Below, piece by piece: positions 52,943 to 63,801 of a DNA stretch of 64,000 nucleotides. Origin of the DNA: Candidatus Contendibacter sp. Its GTDB lineage: Bacteria > Pseudomonadota > Gammaproteobacteria > Competibacterales > Competibacteraceae. The stretch lies in assembly GCA_029624675.1 (NCBI GenBank), contig JARSSP010000005.1, forward strand, positions 100,380 to 164,379, given 5' to 3'. How positions within the stretch are numbered: position 1 is the stretch's first letter; every line of letters begins with the position of its first letter. Made by a program: the position numbers and the translations under genes. The notes below the pieces were generated by a model. It did no database searches. It was given only the letters and a program-made list of their open reading frames with translations, and was not told where the DNA came from.

Positions 52943-55426
52943 ATGGATACGCAGATGATGGTTTGGATGGCGGCGACAGGTGGGTTCGCCTGCATGGTCA
53001 GCGTAATCATCGCGGTGCTGGCCGGTATGCGGTACAGCACCCACTTGCAGCGAATGCCGGCGGCGACGGCTCTCGAAGACGTCGTGGAACGGTTGACGGT
53101 CGGGCGCGAGGAACTCAAGCGGGTCGAGGTCGAATCGCAACGGCAGCGGGAAGAGCGCAACGCGCTCAAGGCTGAACTGGACGGGATCATTGTGCGCCGT
53201 AAAGAGGAAGAGGGACGCCTACAAGACATTAAACAGGATCTGGCCAGTCTTGACAGCCGCCGCGCCGAAATCGAAAAGATTCGCGATGAGTTGACCGAGG
53301 GGCGTATCCAACTCGCCGAATTGGTCGAACGCCGTGCGGAGTATGAACAACTGGTTATGGCGATTGAAAAGACGCGGGCGCAACTGGCCTCGCTCGATGA
53401 ACGTAAGGCTGAAATCGATACGCTCGCTACCGCAGAGCGTGACGCGCGCTCCCGCCTGACCGAAGCTCTTGGAAAACTGGACCATATCGACCGTCAGGTC
53501 ATGACGGCTCGCAACGAAACCGAGCAGCTCGCTGCGGAACAGAAAAAGCTTTTGACTGAAACCCAGGGTCTTGAGGAGAAAAAGATACAGTTACAGAGCG
53601 AGTTGGCGCAACTGTGGCAGGAACGCGATCCACTAGCGGCGGAATTCGACAAGACCCGGCAGGAACTCGAAACAGCTAGCGAGGACCTTAGATCCGCCCG
53701 GAAGCAACGACAAGAAATTGAAGAAGAATTGGATCAATTACGATTTATGCGCGCCGGTATTGAAGCGGCGACTGAGACCGCCCGCATCGAACGGGAAACG
53801 GTACAAACGGAATTGGCGAAGCTGAAAGAAGAACACCAACCTTTGATGGCCGAAATCGACAACTTGCGCAGCGAAATTGCCACATGCCGAGATCGGCGGC
53901 GGGAAACTGAAGAGGAGCTGGGTAGCCTGTACGCTGCCCGTGCCCTTGCTGAAAGTGCGGTGAGTAAAGCCCATGACGATTTGAAGGCAGTACAAACCGA
54001 GTTAACGCAATTACAGCCGCATAAAACTGAACTGGAATCCCTGTGTCGCAAAATTGCCGAGGCCCGCGACCGTCAACAAAACCTGGATGACGAATATGAT
54101 CAAACACTGGCTCGACTGAAGGTGATTGAAAATGAGATTGAAGAAAAACTGAATTTGAAACAGAAAATTGAAAAAGAGATTGAAAAAAATGCGAAACCGG
54201 ATGTTGAGCCAGAAACCGATAGCGTGCTCGCTGATCTGGTGCGCCCGCCGGCCTGTCTTTTCGATCAGAACCCCCCACAGCAGGCTACAAGTGAGCAAGA
54301 CGCACTACAACGAGTTCGCCAGCGCCTCGAAGCGCTCAAACTGCACTTCCCCGAACGTACCCTCTACGCCTTCCATACCGCGCTCAAGATCGCACCGATC
54401 AGCCCGCTCACGGTCTTGGCCGGTATCTCCGGAACCGGCAAAAGCCAGCTACCCCGGCGCTACGCCGAAGCGATGGGCATTCACTTTCTGAAAATTCCGG
54501 TTCAACCACGCTGGGACAGTCCACAGGACATGCTCGGTTTCTACAACTACCTGGAGAAACACTACAAGGCTACGGAACTGGCGCGCGCCCTGGTTCACTT
54601 TGATCCGCACAATTGGTCGAAACAAGCAGAAAGATTCAAGGATCGGCTCCTGCTCGTACTGCTCGATGAGATGAACCTGGCACGGGTCGAATACTATTTC
54701 AGCGAATTCCTCAGCCAGCTTGAGGGTCGGCCCGGCCCCGATCAGCCGGACATGGATGGTATCCACAAATCGGAAATCACGCTCGATATTGGCGGCGCCA
54801 GCGGCAGGACCTGCCGCATCTATCCCGGTCATAACATGCTGTTTGTCGGGACCATGAACGAGGATGAATCGACGCAGACCCTGTCAGACAAGGTGCTGGA
54901 TCGCGCCAACCTGCTCCGGTTCCCGCGTCCCAACAAATTGATCGAGGAGGCATCCACCGAAGCAGGGGCGCCGGTAGATGCCTACCTGCCGGCTTCGCGC
55001 TGGCATGGCTGGCGGCGGCGGTTCGGCGAGTTGCCCGACCATCTACGCAGCAAGATCACCAAATTGGTCCATGACTTGAACAGCGAGCTTGACGAACTGC
55101 ATCGGCCCTTCGCCCATCGCGTCAATCAAGCCATGTTGGCCTATATCGCCAACTATCCGGGCGTGGTGGAACCCAGCCGGAGAGATGGATGGGAATCGGC
55201 GCGGCTGGCGTTCGCCGACCAGCTCGAGCAGCGCATCCTGCCCAAGTTGCGCGGGATTGATCTGGCGGATGCCAGTAACAGCCAACCCTTGCGCAAGATC
55301 GGGGAGATGATCCGGGACGAACTCCACGATGAGGCGCTCTATGGTGCGTTTCAACGGGCTTCTCAGGATGATGGCAGCGGCCGGCCCTTCCTCTGGATGG
55401 GCGTGCGCCGCGAAGAGGCCGCATGA
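52943..55426 (+). CDS. McrB-like AAA+ ATPase/GTPase with membrane anchor and long coiled coil
   Basis: An 827-residue protein. Residues ~8-29 form a membrane segment (GGFACMVSVIIAVLAGM), ~45-410 a long coiled coil, and ~455-720 a AAA+ domain. Walker A is GISGTGKS (494-501), Walker B LLDEMNLARVE (Asp575-Glu576), and the McrB-type signature region is GTMNEDESTQTLSDKVLDRA, in place of the MNTADRS of E. coli McrB. The last ~100 residues are helical. In McrBC systems this NTPase drives a partner nuclease. The next gene (DUF2357) overlaps by 4 bases and is the expected McrC-like partner. GTP versus ATP use is not decided by sequence. Confidence 0.88.
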   Translation: MDTQMMVWMAATGGFACMVSVIIAVLAGMRYSTHLQRMPAATALEDVVERLTVGREELKRVEVESQRQREERNALKAELDGIIVRRKEEEGRLQDIKQDLASLDSRRAEIEKIRDELTEGRIQLAELVERRAEYEQLVMAIEKTRAQLASLDERKAEIDTLATAERDARSRLTEALGKLDHIDRQVMTARNETEQLAAEQKKLLTETQGLEEKKIQLQSELAQLWQERDPLAAEFDKTRQELETASEDLRSARKQRQEIEEELDQLRFMRAGIEAATETARIERETVQTELAKLKEEHQPLMAEIDNLRSEIATCRDRRRETEEELGSLYAARALAESAVSKAHDDLKAVQTELTQLQPHKTELESLCRKIAEARDRQQNLDDEYDQTLARLKVIENEIEEKLNLKQKIEKEIEKNAKPDVEPETDSVLADLVRPPACLFDQNPPQQATSEQDALQRVRQRLEALKLHFPERTLYAFHTALKIAPISPLTVLAGISGTGKSQLPRRYAEAMGIHFLKIPVQPRWDSPQDMLGFYNYLEKHYKATELARALVHFDPHNWSKQAERFKDRLLLVLLDEMNLARVEYYFSEFLSQLEGRPGPDQPDMDGIHKSEITLDIGGASGRTCRIYPGHNMLFVGTMNEDESTQTLSDKVLDRANLLRFPRPNKLIEEASTEAGAPVDAYLPASRWHGWRRRFGELPDHLRSKITKLVHDLNSELDELHRPFAHRVNQAMLAYIANYPGVVEPSRRDGWESARLAFADQLEQRILPKLRGIDLADASNSQPLRKIGEMIRDELHDEALYGAFQRASQDDGSGRPFLWMGVRREEAA

Positions 55427-57096
55427 AGTCCATTCCACAGGTGCTGGCGGTTCCGTGGGGACTGTGTGCCCAGACGCCCCTCGTGGGTCTGGAAGTGCGT
55501 CGTCCCCTGCAAGATGGCGCAGAAGTCGAAATCGACGGCCGTCACGGCGCGGTATTGGCGCTGCCCGCCGCCAGCGAGGTGCGCTTTGTCGGGCGCCGCT
55601 GGCGCGAGCAGCCCGAAGGCACCGCCTTTCCTTGGATTGGAGACGACTTCCGCCTGAGTGCGTTACCCACAGCGGCGCTCGTGTCGGAACAGACGATCCG
55701 AGTGGAGATCCGGGCCAACGGTCAGACACTGAGCACCCAACTCCAGTTAAACCATCCCTTGCTTCGACCCCGCGATAACGGACCGGGACAAACTATCGGG
55801 GACGAAGGCGCATTGACAATGCAGGCGTTCATACTCCAAGTGCTGGCCCGCATCCGTGAAGCGCAAAACCAACTGGATGCCGAGGCGAGCGATGGAGTCG
55901 AGACCGGTTGGGACCGCTTGCGGATTCTGTGGTTGAAACGCCGGGCACAGGCGCAAGAGGCGCCCCGTGAACTGATTGTGGACCATGCCGAACGTCTTCC
56001 GACCCGAGTAGAGGATACCGCCGCCCACCCGCGCCGGGTGCTGAAACGAACCCGCGAGCTGATGGCGATTGATCGCATTCAGGAACTGGACAACGCCTGC
56101 ATTGATTGGCTCATCCGGCAGCCGGGCCGTTCGGTGGCGGAAAAAGCCGGACCCCGGCAACGGTTACGCGGCATCGCCCGCGAAGAGAACCTGGATACGC
56201 TGGAAAACCGGGTGCTCAAGGACTTTCTGCGCCTCAGTGTGGAAGAGGGGCGAATTTACGTGCGCGCCAATCAACGGTTTGGCAACACCGACAGAGTTCG
56301 ACTGGTGAACCGTTACCTCGTGCTGTGTCGTGGCCATTATCGGGAGTTGTCCGACCTCGGCATTCGCAATCCGGTACCTCCAATAACGCCCAACTACGTC
56401 CTGCAACAGGACGCGCGCTACCGCGTCATTTGGCGTGCCTACCTCGAACTTCTCCGTAATCAGCAGCGTGAAGACGATCTCTGGCGCTGGCAACGCCGCC
56501 TCTGGGCCGATTTCGCCCGGCTGGCGGTCGTGGTCGCGCTCGATCATTTGCTTTCCCGACAGCGGGTGGCGTTCTCGCCGCTGCACATCCACAACGAGCA
56601 GGTTAACGGGCGCTGGTCGGACACCTATCCGCTGCTGGCGATGTTCGTACTCAAACTCAGCCAACGTTGCCTGATTGTCGAAGTCCTGGATGCCACGCTC
56701 GATATTGCTCATCACGCCCTGGCCCCCTGGCTGTCGATGCTTGGCTGTACGGCAGTGGTGCAACTCACCGACTATGACAGTGGCCGACGCGCCAGCTTGT
56801 GCGTCTGGGGTGTCCATGGCGTAGCGGCTGAACCATTGCCTTTAACTGATCTGGTCCAGTCGGCTGATGAAGCCCTGCGCAACGCGATCACCCATGAAAA
56901 CCTGCGTACTGGCCAGACCATGAACATCCGAGGTTTGGTCATCCGCTCCACCCCTGCTCAAGCGCGTGAGTTCGCCACGCAGCCCGCCTATCTGGCGTAT
57001 GGGATCACGCTGGACGTGGACCCGGACAATATTCGGGAAGCCCTCGAAGAATGCGCCCTCATTCTCGAAGAAAGCATAGGCCGGTTGTTCCCATGA
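55423..57096 (+). CDS. DUF2357 domain protein (McrC-related partner)
   Basis: A 557-residue protein with a DUF2357-type core: a beta-rich N-terminal part (~1-110), then the helical ENLDTLENRVLKDFL signature (~254-268), as in McrC-like subunits that dock onto McrB-like rings. The C-terminal part (~400-545) has HIHNEQVNGRWSDTYPLLAMFVLKL and CLIVEVLDATLD; it might hold a PD-(D/E)XK-like fold, but I cannot assign a full catalytic set, so nuclease activity is uncertain. Overlap with both neighbours by 4 bases (ATGA) indicates translational coupling. Confidence 0.8.
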   Translation: MKSIPQVLAVPWGLCAQTPLVGLEVRRPLQDGAEVEIDGRHGAVLALPAASEVRFVGRRWREQPEGTAFPWIGDDFRLSALPTAALVSEQTIRVEIRANGQTLSTQLQLNHPLLRPRDNGPGQTIGDEGALTMQAFILQVLARIREAQNQLDAEASDGVETGWDRLRILWLKRRAQAQEAPRELIVDHAERLPTRVEDTAAHPRRVLKRTRELMAIDRIQELDNACIDWLIRQPGRSVAEKAGPRQRLRGIAREENLDTLENRVLKDFLRLSVEEGRIYVRANQRFGNTDRVRLVNRYLVLCRGHYRELSDLGIRNPVPPITPNYVLQQDARYRVIWRAYLELLRNQQREDDLWRWQRRLWADFARLAVVVALDHLLSRQRVAFSPLHIHNEQVNGRWSDTYPLLAMFVLKLSQRCLIVEVLDATLDIAHHALAPWLSMLGCTAVVQLTDYDSGRRASLCVWGVHGVAAEPLPLTDLVQSADEALRNAITHENLRTGQTMNIRGLVIRSTPAQAREFATQPAYLAYGITLDVDPDNIREALEECALILEESIGRLFP

Positions 57097-59558
57097 ACAC
57101 CTTTATCGGCGTTGATTTGAATGGCGTCCTGGATACCGTAGCGGGGCTTGACCAGAAACCCCGCCATGCCCCGGCTCCACCGGTCGTCGTGACCGACACG
57201 CCGCAGGGAACCCTCACCGGTATGGAAGCCCTGCTGTCACCTTTTGGCCGCCCCGGTCTGGCGGCGAATGTGGGCCAGCGCACCAGCGTACTGGAACTTC
57301 TGGGGGCACTGACCGGTAATGATTCTGAAGCACCTCACCAAGTGGGCCAGCATCTGCATAGTCTGTTATCGGGTAATAGCCGTGGCGGCTGTGTCATTGC
57401 CGTACCCGATATCCCGACGTTTAACGAACGCGCCCGTGATCGGTTGCTCGGTGGTGCATCGCAGGCCGACGTGAACGCCCGTTTACTGTGGCGTCCCGTG
57501 GCCGCGTTGTTGGGCTGGGGCGCGATGTTGAGCGATGCAAAAATCCAGGCGCTCCACGGAAAACGTGCCTGTGTATTGCAACTCTTACCCGAAGGAATTG
57601 CGGTAAGCGAATTGGATGTGGAGTGCGTGGAGCAGGACGGGCGACCGACGCTGGTGCCCGTTCGCAGACGGGATGGGCTGCGTAAAATACACGCTTATTC
57701 GAAAACCGGGTTATCAAACCTGCTCGCCGCCGAAATGAGTATAACCGACGTGCGCCAATTATGGGGCAGTGCTTGGGCCTGGAACGCCCTCCTGGGACGT
57801 GACGCTAAACCCGACTTGTTTCCCGATTCCCACTCGCCAAGCGGTTGGTGCATCGTCGAGGGATTTTCCACTTTGCAGGGCGAAGTGGCCCGAGCCATTT
57901 CCGCAACCATTGACAAGATTCTGAATGAAAAGCGTTCCGTATTGCAAAATGCCTCCATAATCCTGATTGAAGGTCCACTGGCTGACGCATCGATTAAGCC
58001 GAGATTAAGAAATGCAGTATCGCTATCTAAATGGCTCCAATTAAAACTTGTAGATCAAATAGCTCCTGCTAATCTGATCGTGGCACCGACAACCGAAGGT
58101 TTCGTTGCACGCGGCTGTGCCGTCTGTGCTGAACGACAAAGTAAAGGTCACATCACTTATTATGATTTCCTACCCATGCTTGAGATTAATGTTCTCCGTG
58201 GAGGAGAATATAATTTTGCTCTGCTGATTGATAAAAATGATCGTGTCGAAGGAGGCAAAATTTATTCTAATACCCTTGCCGATCAATTTTTTATTGCCCA
58301 AGAAACCAAATCACTGGTTTTCTACCTTCTGAAGGAGGATGAAAAAAATGCTCGCCGTAGTGAAACTGCGCTATCAGCCGAGAATGAAGTAAAAATCAGC
58401 TTGCATGTGACTCAAATCCCTGCTCAAGGCCATGCACGGGTTGAAATACGCCCTGACGTTCGCGGCGCACTGGGCAACACGCCGATCCTGCTGGATTGGG
58501 CGGCAATGACCGAGATCGCTTGGTCGCGCGAGCAAATTCTATTTGAGTTAAGTATTCAAGGTATTGGTTATCCAGATACTTTACCGCAACGGGCGCACCA
58601 TTTAATTTGGGAGAGAACCGCAATATTGGATACGATCAATCAGTTCAATGCCTGTCCAATTCGGGAGCGCCAGTACGACAGCATGATCCGGCAACAACAT
58701 TCAGGTACGCTTGGACGCATTGGTACAAGAAGCAGTCCATCTATTCTCACAAAAGGTATTGACCAAGATCAACATATCTATACTGCTGTTGATTCGGATG
58801 GCCATCTCCCTGAGGGGGTCTCTCAGGAAATTATAGAGGCATTTGATACATTCCGTGAGAAACTGGGAAATGATTTCACTGTTACTAATAAAATCGTTGG
58901 AAGCCATCGTCGGATTGAGCAACTTGCTCGTTTAGGCGCAACATTTTATACGAGCTGCCCGAACTCAATTATTGCTTACTATCGTCGGGTCGTAGTGCCA
59001 GGTGTTATCAGCCCTAAACTGGTATTATACGCAGGCAGAGTTTTGAGTAATGAACAGGACTTAGTCCGTTTATTTAGATACTGTGCCTCCCGCTATCACG
59101 ACGCATATCAAGAAGGGAAGAACCTTTCATGGTATATCATCAGAGCCGCTGGCGATGCGCTTGCCTATCGAGAGCACGCAGGTGAAATTCTCGACCCAGA
59201 ACTGGGGGATTCACTGGCGGATGCCATGCTTTATGTTCTAAGGTCTGAAGTTGGAAAACGTAATTTTCGGCAGAATCGTTTTAAAGTAGCTGTGCGTCTT
59301 AGTGCATTTTTACTAAGGCATCGGATGCATCCCAAGCATCGAGATTTTCTACACCTGAAAAGCCCAAACAAAAGGAACAGCCAACGCGCAAAAGAACTTC
59401 TGGAGCTTCTGCAAGAAGCATCAAACTCAGGGGTTCTCAACGCAGAACTCAAGGACAATATTGATCAGATAAGAGAACATATCCTGTATCGGGGAACTAA
59501 TTCGATTATTGATATTACCGTCGAGGACGATGATACCGACAATGACGGTGACGAGTGA
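57093..59558 (+). CDS. Divergent Hsp70-like protein in the defence operon
   Basis: An 821-residue protein. The N-terminal ~360 residues follow the Hsp70/actin ATPase plan: FIGVDLNGVLDT in place of IGIDLGTTNS, VIAVPDIPTFNERAR (101-115) and RPVAALLGWG (134-143) as in Hsp70s, ILIEGPLAD (~290) in place of VVLVGGST, and VAPTTEGFVARG (~330-341) near the end of the domain. The phosphate-2 DLGGGTFD motif is missing (LQLLPEGIAVSEL), so ATP hydrolysis may be lost. Residues ~355-490 resemble the Hsp70 beta-sandwich substrate-binding domain (DFLPMLEINVLRGGEYNF, then HVTQIPAQGHARVEIRPD). The ~500-821 tail is unassigned. The stretch after 57.9 kb is more AT-rich than its neighbours. ATG at 57093 overlaps the previous stop by 4 bases. 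Confidence 0.8.
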   Translation: MNTFIGVDLNGVLDTVAGLDQKPRHAPAPPVVVTDTPQGTLTGMEALLSPFGRPGLAANVGQRTSVLELLGALTGNDSEAPHQVGQHLHSLLSGNSRGGCVIAVPDIPTFNERARDRLLGGASQADVNARLLWRPVAALLGWGAMLSDAKIQALHGKRACVLQLLPEGIAVSELDVECVEQDGRPTLVPVRRRDGLRKIHAYSKTGLSNLLAAEMSITDVRQLWGSAWAWNALLGRDAKPDLFPDSHSPSGWCIVEGFSTLQGEVARAISATIDKILNEKRSVLQNASIILIEGPLADASIKPRLRNAVSLSKWLQLKLVDQIAPANLIVAPTTEGFVARGCAVCAERQSKGHITYYDFLPMLEINVLRGGEYNFALLIDKNDRVEGGKIYSNTLADQFFIAQETKSLVFYLLKEDEKNARRSETALSAENEVKISLHVTQIPAQGHARVEIRPDVRGALGNTPILLDWAAMTEIAWSREQILFELSIQGIGYPDTLPQRAHHLIWERTAILDTINQFNACPIRERQYDSMIRQQHSGTLGRIGTRSSPSILTKGIDQDQHIYTAVDSDGHLPEGVSQEIIEAFDTFREKLGNDFTVTNKIVGSHRRIEQLARLGATFYTSCPNSIIAYYRRVVVPGVISPKLVLYAGRVLSNEQDLVRLFRYCASRYHDAYQEGKNLSWYIIRAAGDALAYREHAGEILDPELGDSLADAMLYVLRSEVGKRNFRQNRFKVAVRLSAFLLRHRMHPKHRDFLHLKSPNKRNSQRAKELLELLQEASNSGVLNAELKDNIDQIREHILYRGTNSIIDITVEDDDTDNDGDE

Positions 59559-59569
59559 GTTGAATAGCC

Positions 59570-60793
59570 ATGCAAAAGGCGGAATTGCTCGATCTGATTC
59601 GCAATGGTGAAAACTCCGGCGTCGAGTTCAAACTCGATGCCGTGGATAACGTCGATCTGGCGCGAGAAATCGTCGGCTTCGCCAATTTCATGGGCGGCAT
59701 GGTGCTGTTGGGCGTGGCCGATGATGGAACCATCGCCGGCGTGGCCCGCGCCAATCTGGAGGAATGGGTGATGGAACTGTGCCGGGTCAAGATCGAGCCG
59801 CCGCTCATTCCCTACTACGAACTGCATCGGGAAGTAGAACCCGGCAAGGATGTGGCGGTGGTGCGGATACTGCCGGGGCCGAGCAAGCCGTATGCGCGCG
59901 TTCACCATCATCGGCGGACCTATTTCATCCGGGTTGGCAGCACTTCGCGCGAGGCAAGCCGCGATGAGCTGGAGCGGATGTTTCAGGATTCCGGACGTCT
60001 TCACTACGGCGCCAAGCCGGCGCCGGGCGCGACGCTGGCCGATCTCGACCGGCGCCGGTTGAAAGACTACTTCGCCCATGTGCTGGGACAGGATCACCCC
60101 GCCGATGATGACCCCGTCGGCTGGCAACGGTTGCTGATCAATCTGGAACTGATGACCGGCGCCGGTGATCTTGCCGTCCCGACGATTGATGGGCTCCTGC
60201 TGTTCGGGCGCCAACCCCGGCGTTTTCTCCCGCAGGCCGGCATTCGCGCCATCGCCTACGCCGGCACGGAACCCGATTACGCCGTGCGCGCCGATCAGGA
60301 CCTGAAAGCACCGATTTTGCCACTGCTGGCCGAGAACGGGGATCTGGTCGAAATCGGCCTGATCGAGCAGGCGCTGGATTTTGTCAATCGAAACACCGAA
60401 CCCGGCGCGCACCTGGTCGGGGCGCGACGCGAGGATCGGCCCGCCTATCCAGCCGCGGTGTTGCGGGAGGTGATCGTCAACGCTGTGGCGCACCGCGACT
60501 ACGCCGTGGTCGGGGCCGACGTTCTACTGGCGGTGTATGCCGACCGGCTGGAAGTGACCAGTCCAGGCCGTCTGCCGAACTCGGCGACCGTGGAGGCACT
60601 GAAGGCCGGGTTCCGCTACGCCCGCAACCAGACGCTGGTCAACGTGCTGCGCGATTATCGCTACGTGGATTTTCGCGGCATGGGCATTCGCCACAAGATC
60701 ATCCCCGGCATGCGCGCCCACAATGGTACCGAGCCGGATTTGCTCGCCACCGAGCATAGCTTCACCGTCCGGTTGCGGTCATCGACTCCCTGA
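59570..60793 (+). CDS. AlbA_2 (Schlafen-type) DNA/RNA-binding domain protein
   Basis: A 407-residue protein of the putative transcriptional regulator group. Residues ~1-135 form the AlbA_2/Schlafen domain: ENSGVEFKLDAVDN, LAREIVGFANFMGGMVLLGV, then YFIRVGSTSREASRDELERM. The rest is the ATP-binding-like C-terminal part common in these proteins, including REVIVNAVAHRDYAVVGADV and SPGRLPNSATVEAL. Family members are often called transcriptional regulators; some act on RNA. It starts 11 bases after the Hsp70-like gene and closes the operon. It may be the regulator or an effector; neither is shown. Confidence 0.85.
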   Translation: MQKAELLDLIRNGENSGVEFKLDAVDNVDLAREIVGFANFMGGMVLLGVADDGTIAGVARANLEEWVMELCRVKIEPPLIPYYELHREVEPGKDVAVVRILPGPSKPYARVHHHRRTYFIRVGSTSREASRDELERMFQDSGRLHYGAKPAPGATLADLDRRRLKDYFAHVLGQDHPADDDPVGWQRLLINLELMTGAGDLAVPTIDGLLLFGRQPRRFLPQAGIRAIAYAGTEPDYAVRADQDLKAPILPLLAENGDLVEIGLIEQALDFVNRNTEPGAHLVGARREDRPAYPAAVLREVIVNAVAHRDYAVVGADVLLAVYADRLEVTSPGRLPNSATVEALKAGFRYARNQTLVNVLRDYRYVDFRGMGIRHKIIPGMRAHNGTEPDLLATEHSFTVRLRSSTP

Positions 60794-60847
60794 AATCCGC
60801 CCTCACCCCCGGCCGCCTCTTCCGCGCACTCGGGCGAGGGAGTTGAA

Positions 60848-61777
60848 TCATTCGAGCGTCCGCACCGCCGCGCCCAGTGGACAGGCGCGAATCGCCTCGG
60901 CCAACAACGAGATCACGGCCCCGCGCGGAAAGCTCTTGCGCCAGGCCAAAGCCACCACTCGGGTCGGGGCCGGTTCCGCGAACGGTCGGACGCTGAGCAG
61001 GTCGCTGGCGTGGGCATAGCCGCTGACCGAGGTGTAGGGCAGCACGGTGATCCCCATCCCGGTCGCCACCATCAGCCGGATGGTTTCCAGCGAACTGCCC
61101 TCCAGCGTGCGCTGCATGTTGTCCGACGCCACGCTCAACCGGTTGCAGTCCGGGCAGAACCGCAGCACTTGGTCGCGGAAGCAATGGCCCGGCCCCAGCA
61201 GCAGCAATTCCTGCCGAGCCAGGGTGGGCGAATCGATCACCGTCGCCTGCTCCAGCGGATGGCCCGTCGGCATGAGCACCACGAACGGTTCTTCGTACAC
61301 CGGCTGGGTCGTGATCCCCGCCTCGGCGAAGGGCAGCGACAGGATCAGCACGTCCAGTTCGCCGTCCTTGAGTTGCTCGCTCAGTACCGCCGTGTAGTTT
61401 TCCTCGATCTGCAACGGCATGCTTGGGGCACGGCGGTGCAGGCGGGGAATCAGGTGCGGCAACAGATAGGGGCCGATGGTGTAAATCACCCCCAATCGCA
61501 ACATTCCCGCCAATTCGTCTTGGCCCTGGATGGCGAGTTGGCGAATGACCGCTGCCTCGTCCAGCACCCGCCGAGCCTGTTCGACGATGCGCCGGCCAGT
61601 TGGCGTCACCGCCACCTCGCTGGAACCGCGTTCGAACAGAGCCACGCCCAGTTCCTCTTCCAGCTTACGCACCGCCACGCTCAAGGTGGGCTGGCTGATG
61701 TGGCAGGATTCGGCGGCCCGACCGAAATGCCGTTCGCGAGCGACGGCAACGATGTAACGTAATTCGTTTAGAGTCAT
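60848..61777 (-). CDS. oxyR: Hydrogen peroxide-inducible activator OxyR
   Basis: A 309-residue LysR-type regulator. The N-terminal winged helix has MTLNELRYIVAVARERHFGRAAESCHISQPTLS. The effector domain carries the redox pair at exactly the E. coli positions, Cys199 (GPGHCFRDQ) and Cys208 (LRFCPDC), plus an additional Cys211. It senses peroxide by disulfide formation and activates antioxidant genes; targets are not visible here. It is divergent from the isocitrate dehydrogenase gene. A palindrome sits just before its start. Confidence 0.95.
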   Translation of the reverse strand: MTLNELRYIVAVARERHFGRAAESCHISQPTLSVAVRKLEEELGVALFERGSSEVAVTPTGRRIVEQARRVLDEAAVIRQLAIQGQDELAGMLRLGVIYTIGPYLLPHLIPRLHRRAPSMPLQIEENYTAVLSEQLKDGELDVLILSLPFAEAGITTQPVYEEPFVVLMPTGHPLEQATVIDSPTLARQELLLLGPGHCFRDQVLRFCPDCNRLSVASDNMQRTLEGSSLETIRLMVATGMGITVLPYTSVSGYAHASDLLSVRPFAEPAPTRVVALAWRKSFPRGAVISLLAEAIRACPLGAAVRTLE

Positions 61778-61784
61778 GGCAATA

Positions 61785-61798
61785 TCCCATTGATGGGA
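61785..61798. promoter_or_regulatory. Palindrome at the oxyR ribosome-binding region
   Basis: TCCCAT-TG-ATGGGA lies 8-21 bases upstream of the oxyR ATG on the minus strand and includes the GGGA most likely to act as its ribosome-binding site. It could be a protein-binding site or an RNA hairpin hiding the site. Confidence 0.4.
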
Positions 61799-61956
61799 GA
61801 GCCGGCGGCGGACGCGCGACCACGGATCATCATGGACAGAAAAGGGGTTTGCGTGTAGCTTAATGCGCGTTTTTGCGCGCCGGCCGCAACATTTTCAACC
61901 GCGCGTTCCAGAATTCAAACTGAATTTGTGGAAGCCACAACGAGGCAGGAGGTTTC

Positions 61957-63723
<1,767 letters not shown>

Positions 63724-63753
63724 TCTGATCGTCAGCTGCCGCCAATAAACAGG

Positions 63754-63801
63754 GCGGCGTTCGCATCACGGTTCGAAACCGGGTGGGAGCGCCGCTTTTT
63801 T
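63754..63801 (+). terminator. Possible terminator after icd
   Basis: GCGGCG (63754-63759) can pair with CGCCGC (63790-63795), followed by six T. The loop is large (~30 bases) and may fold further. The rest of the window to 64000 has only unrecognised short frames. Confidence 0.5.
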
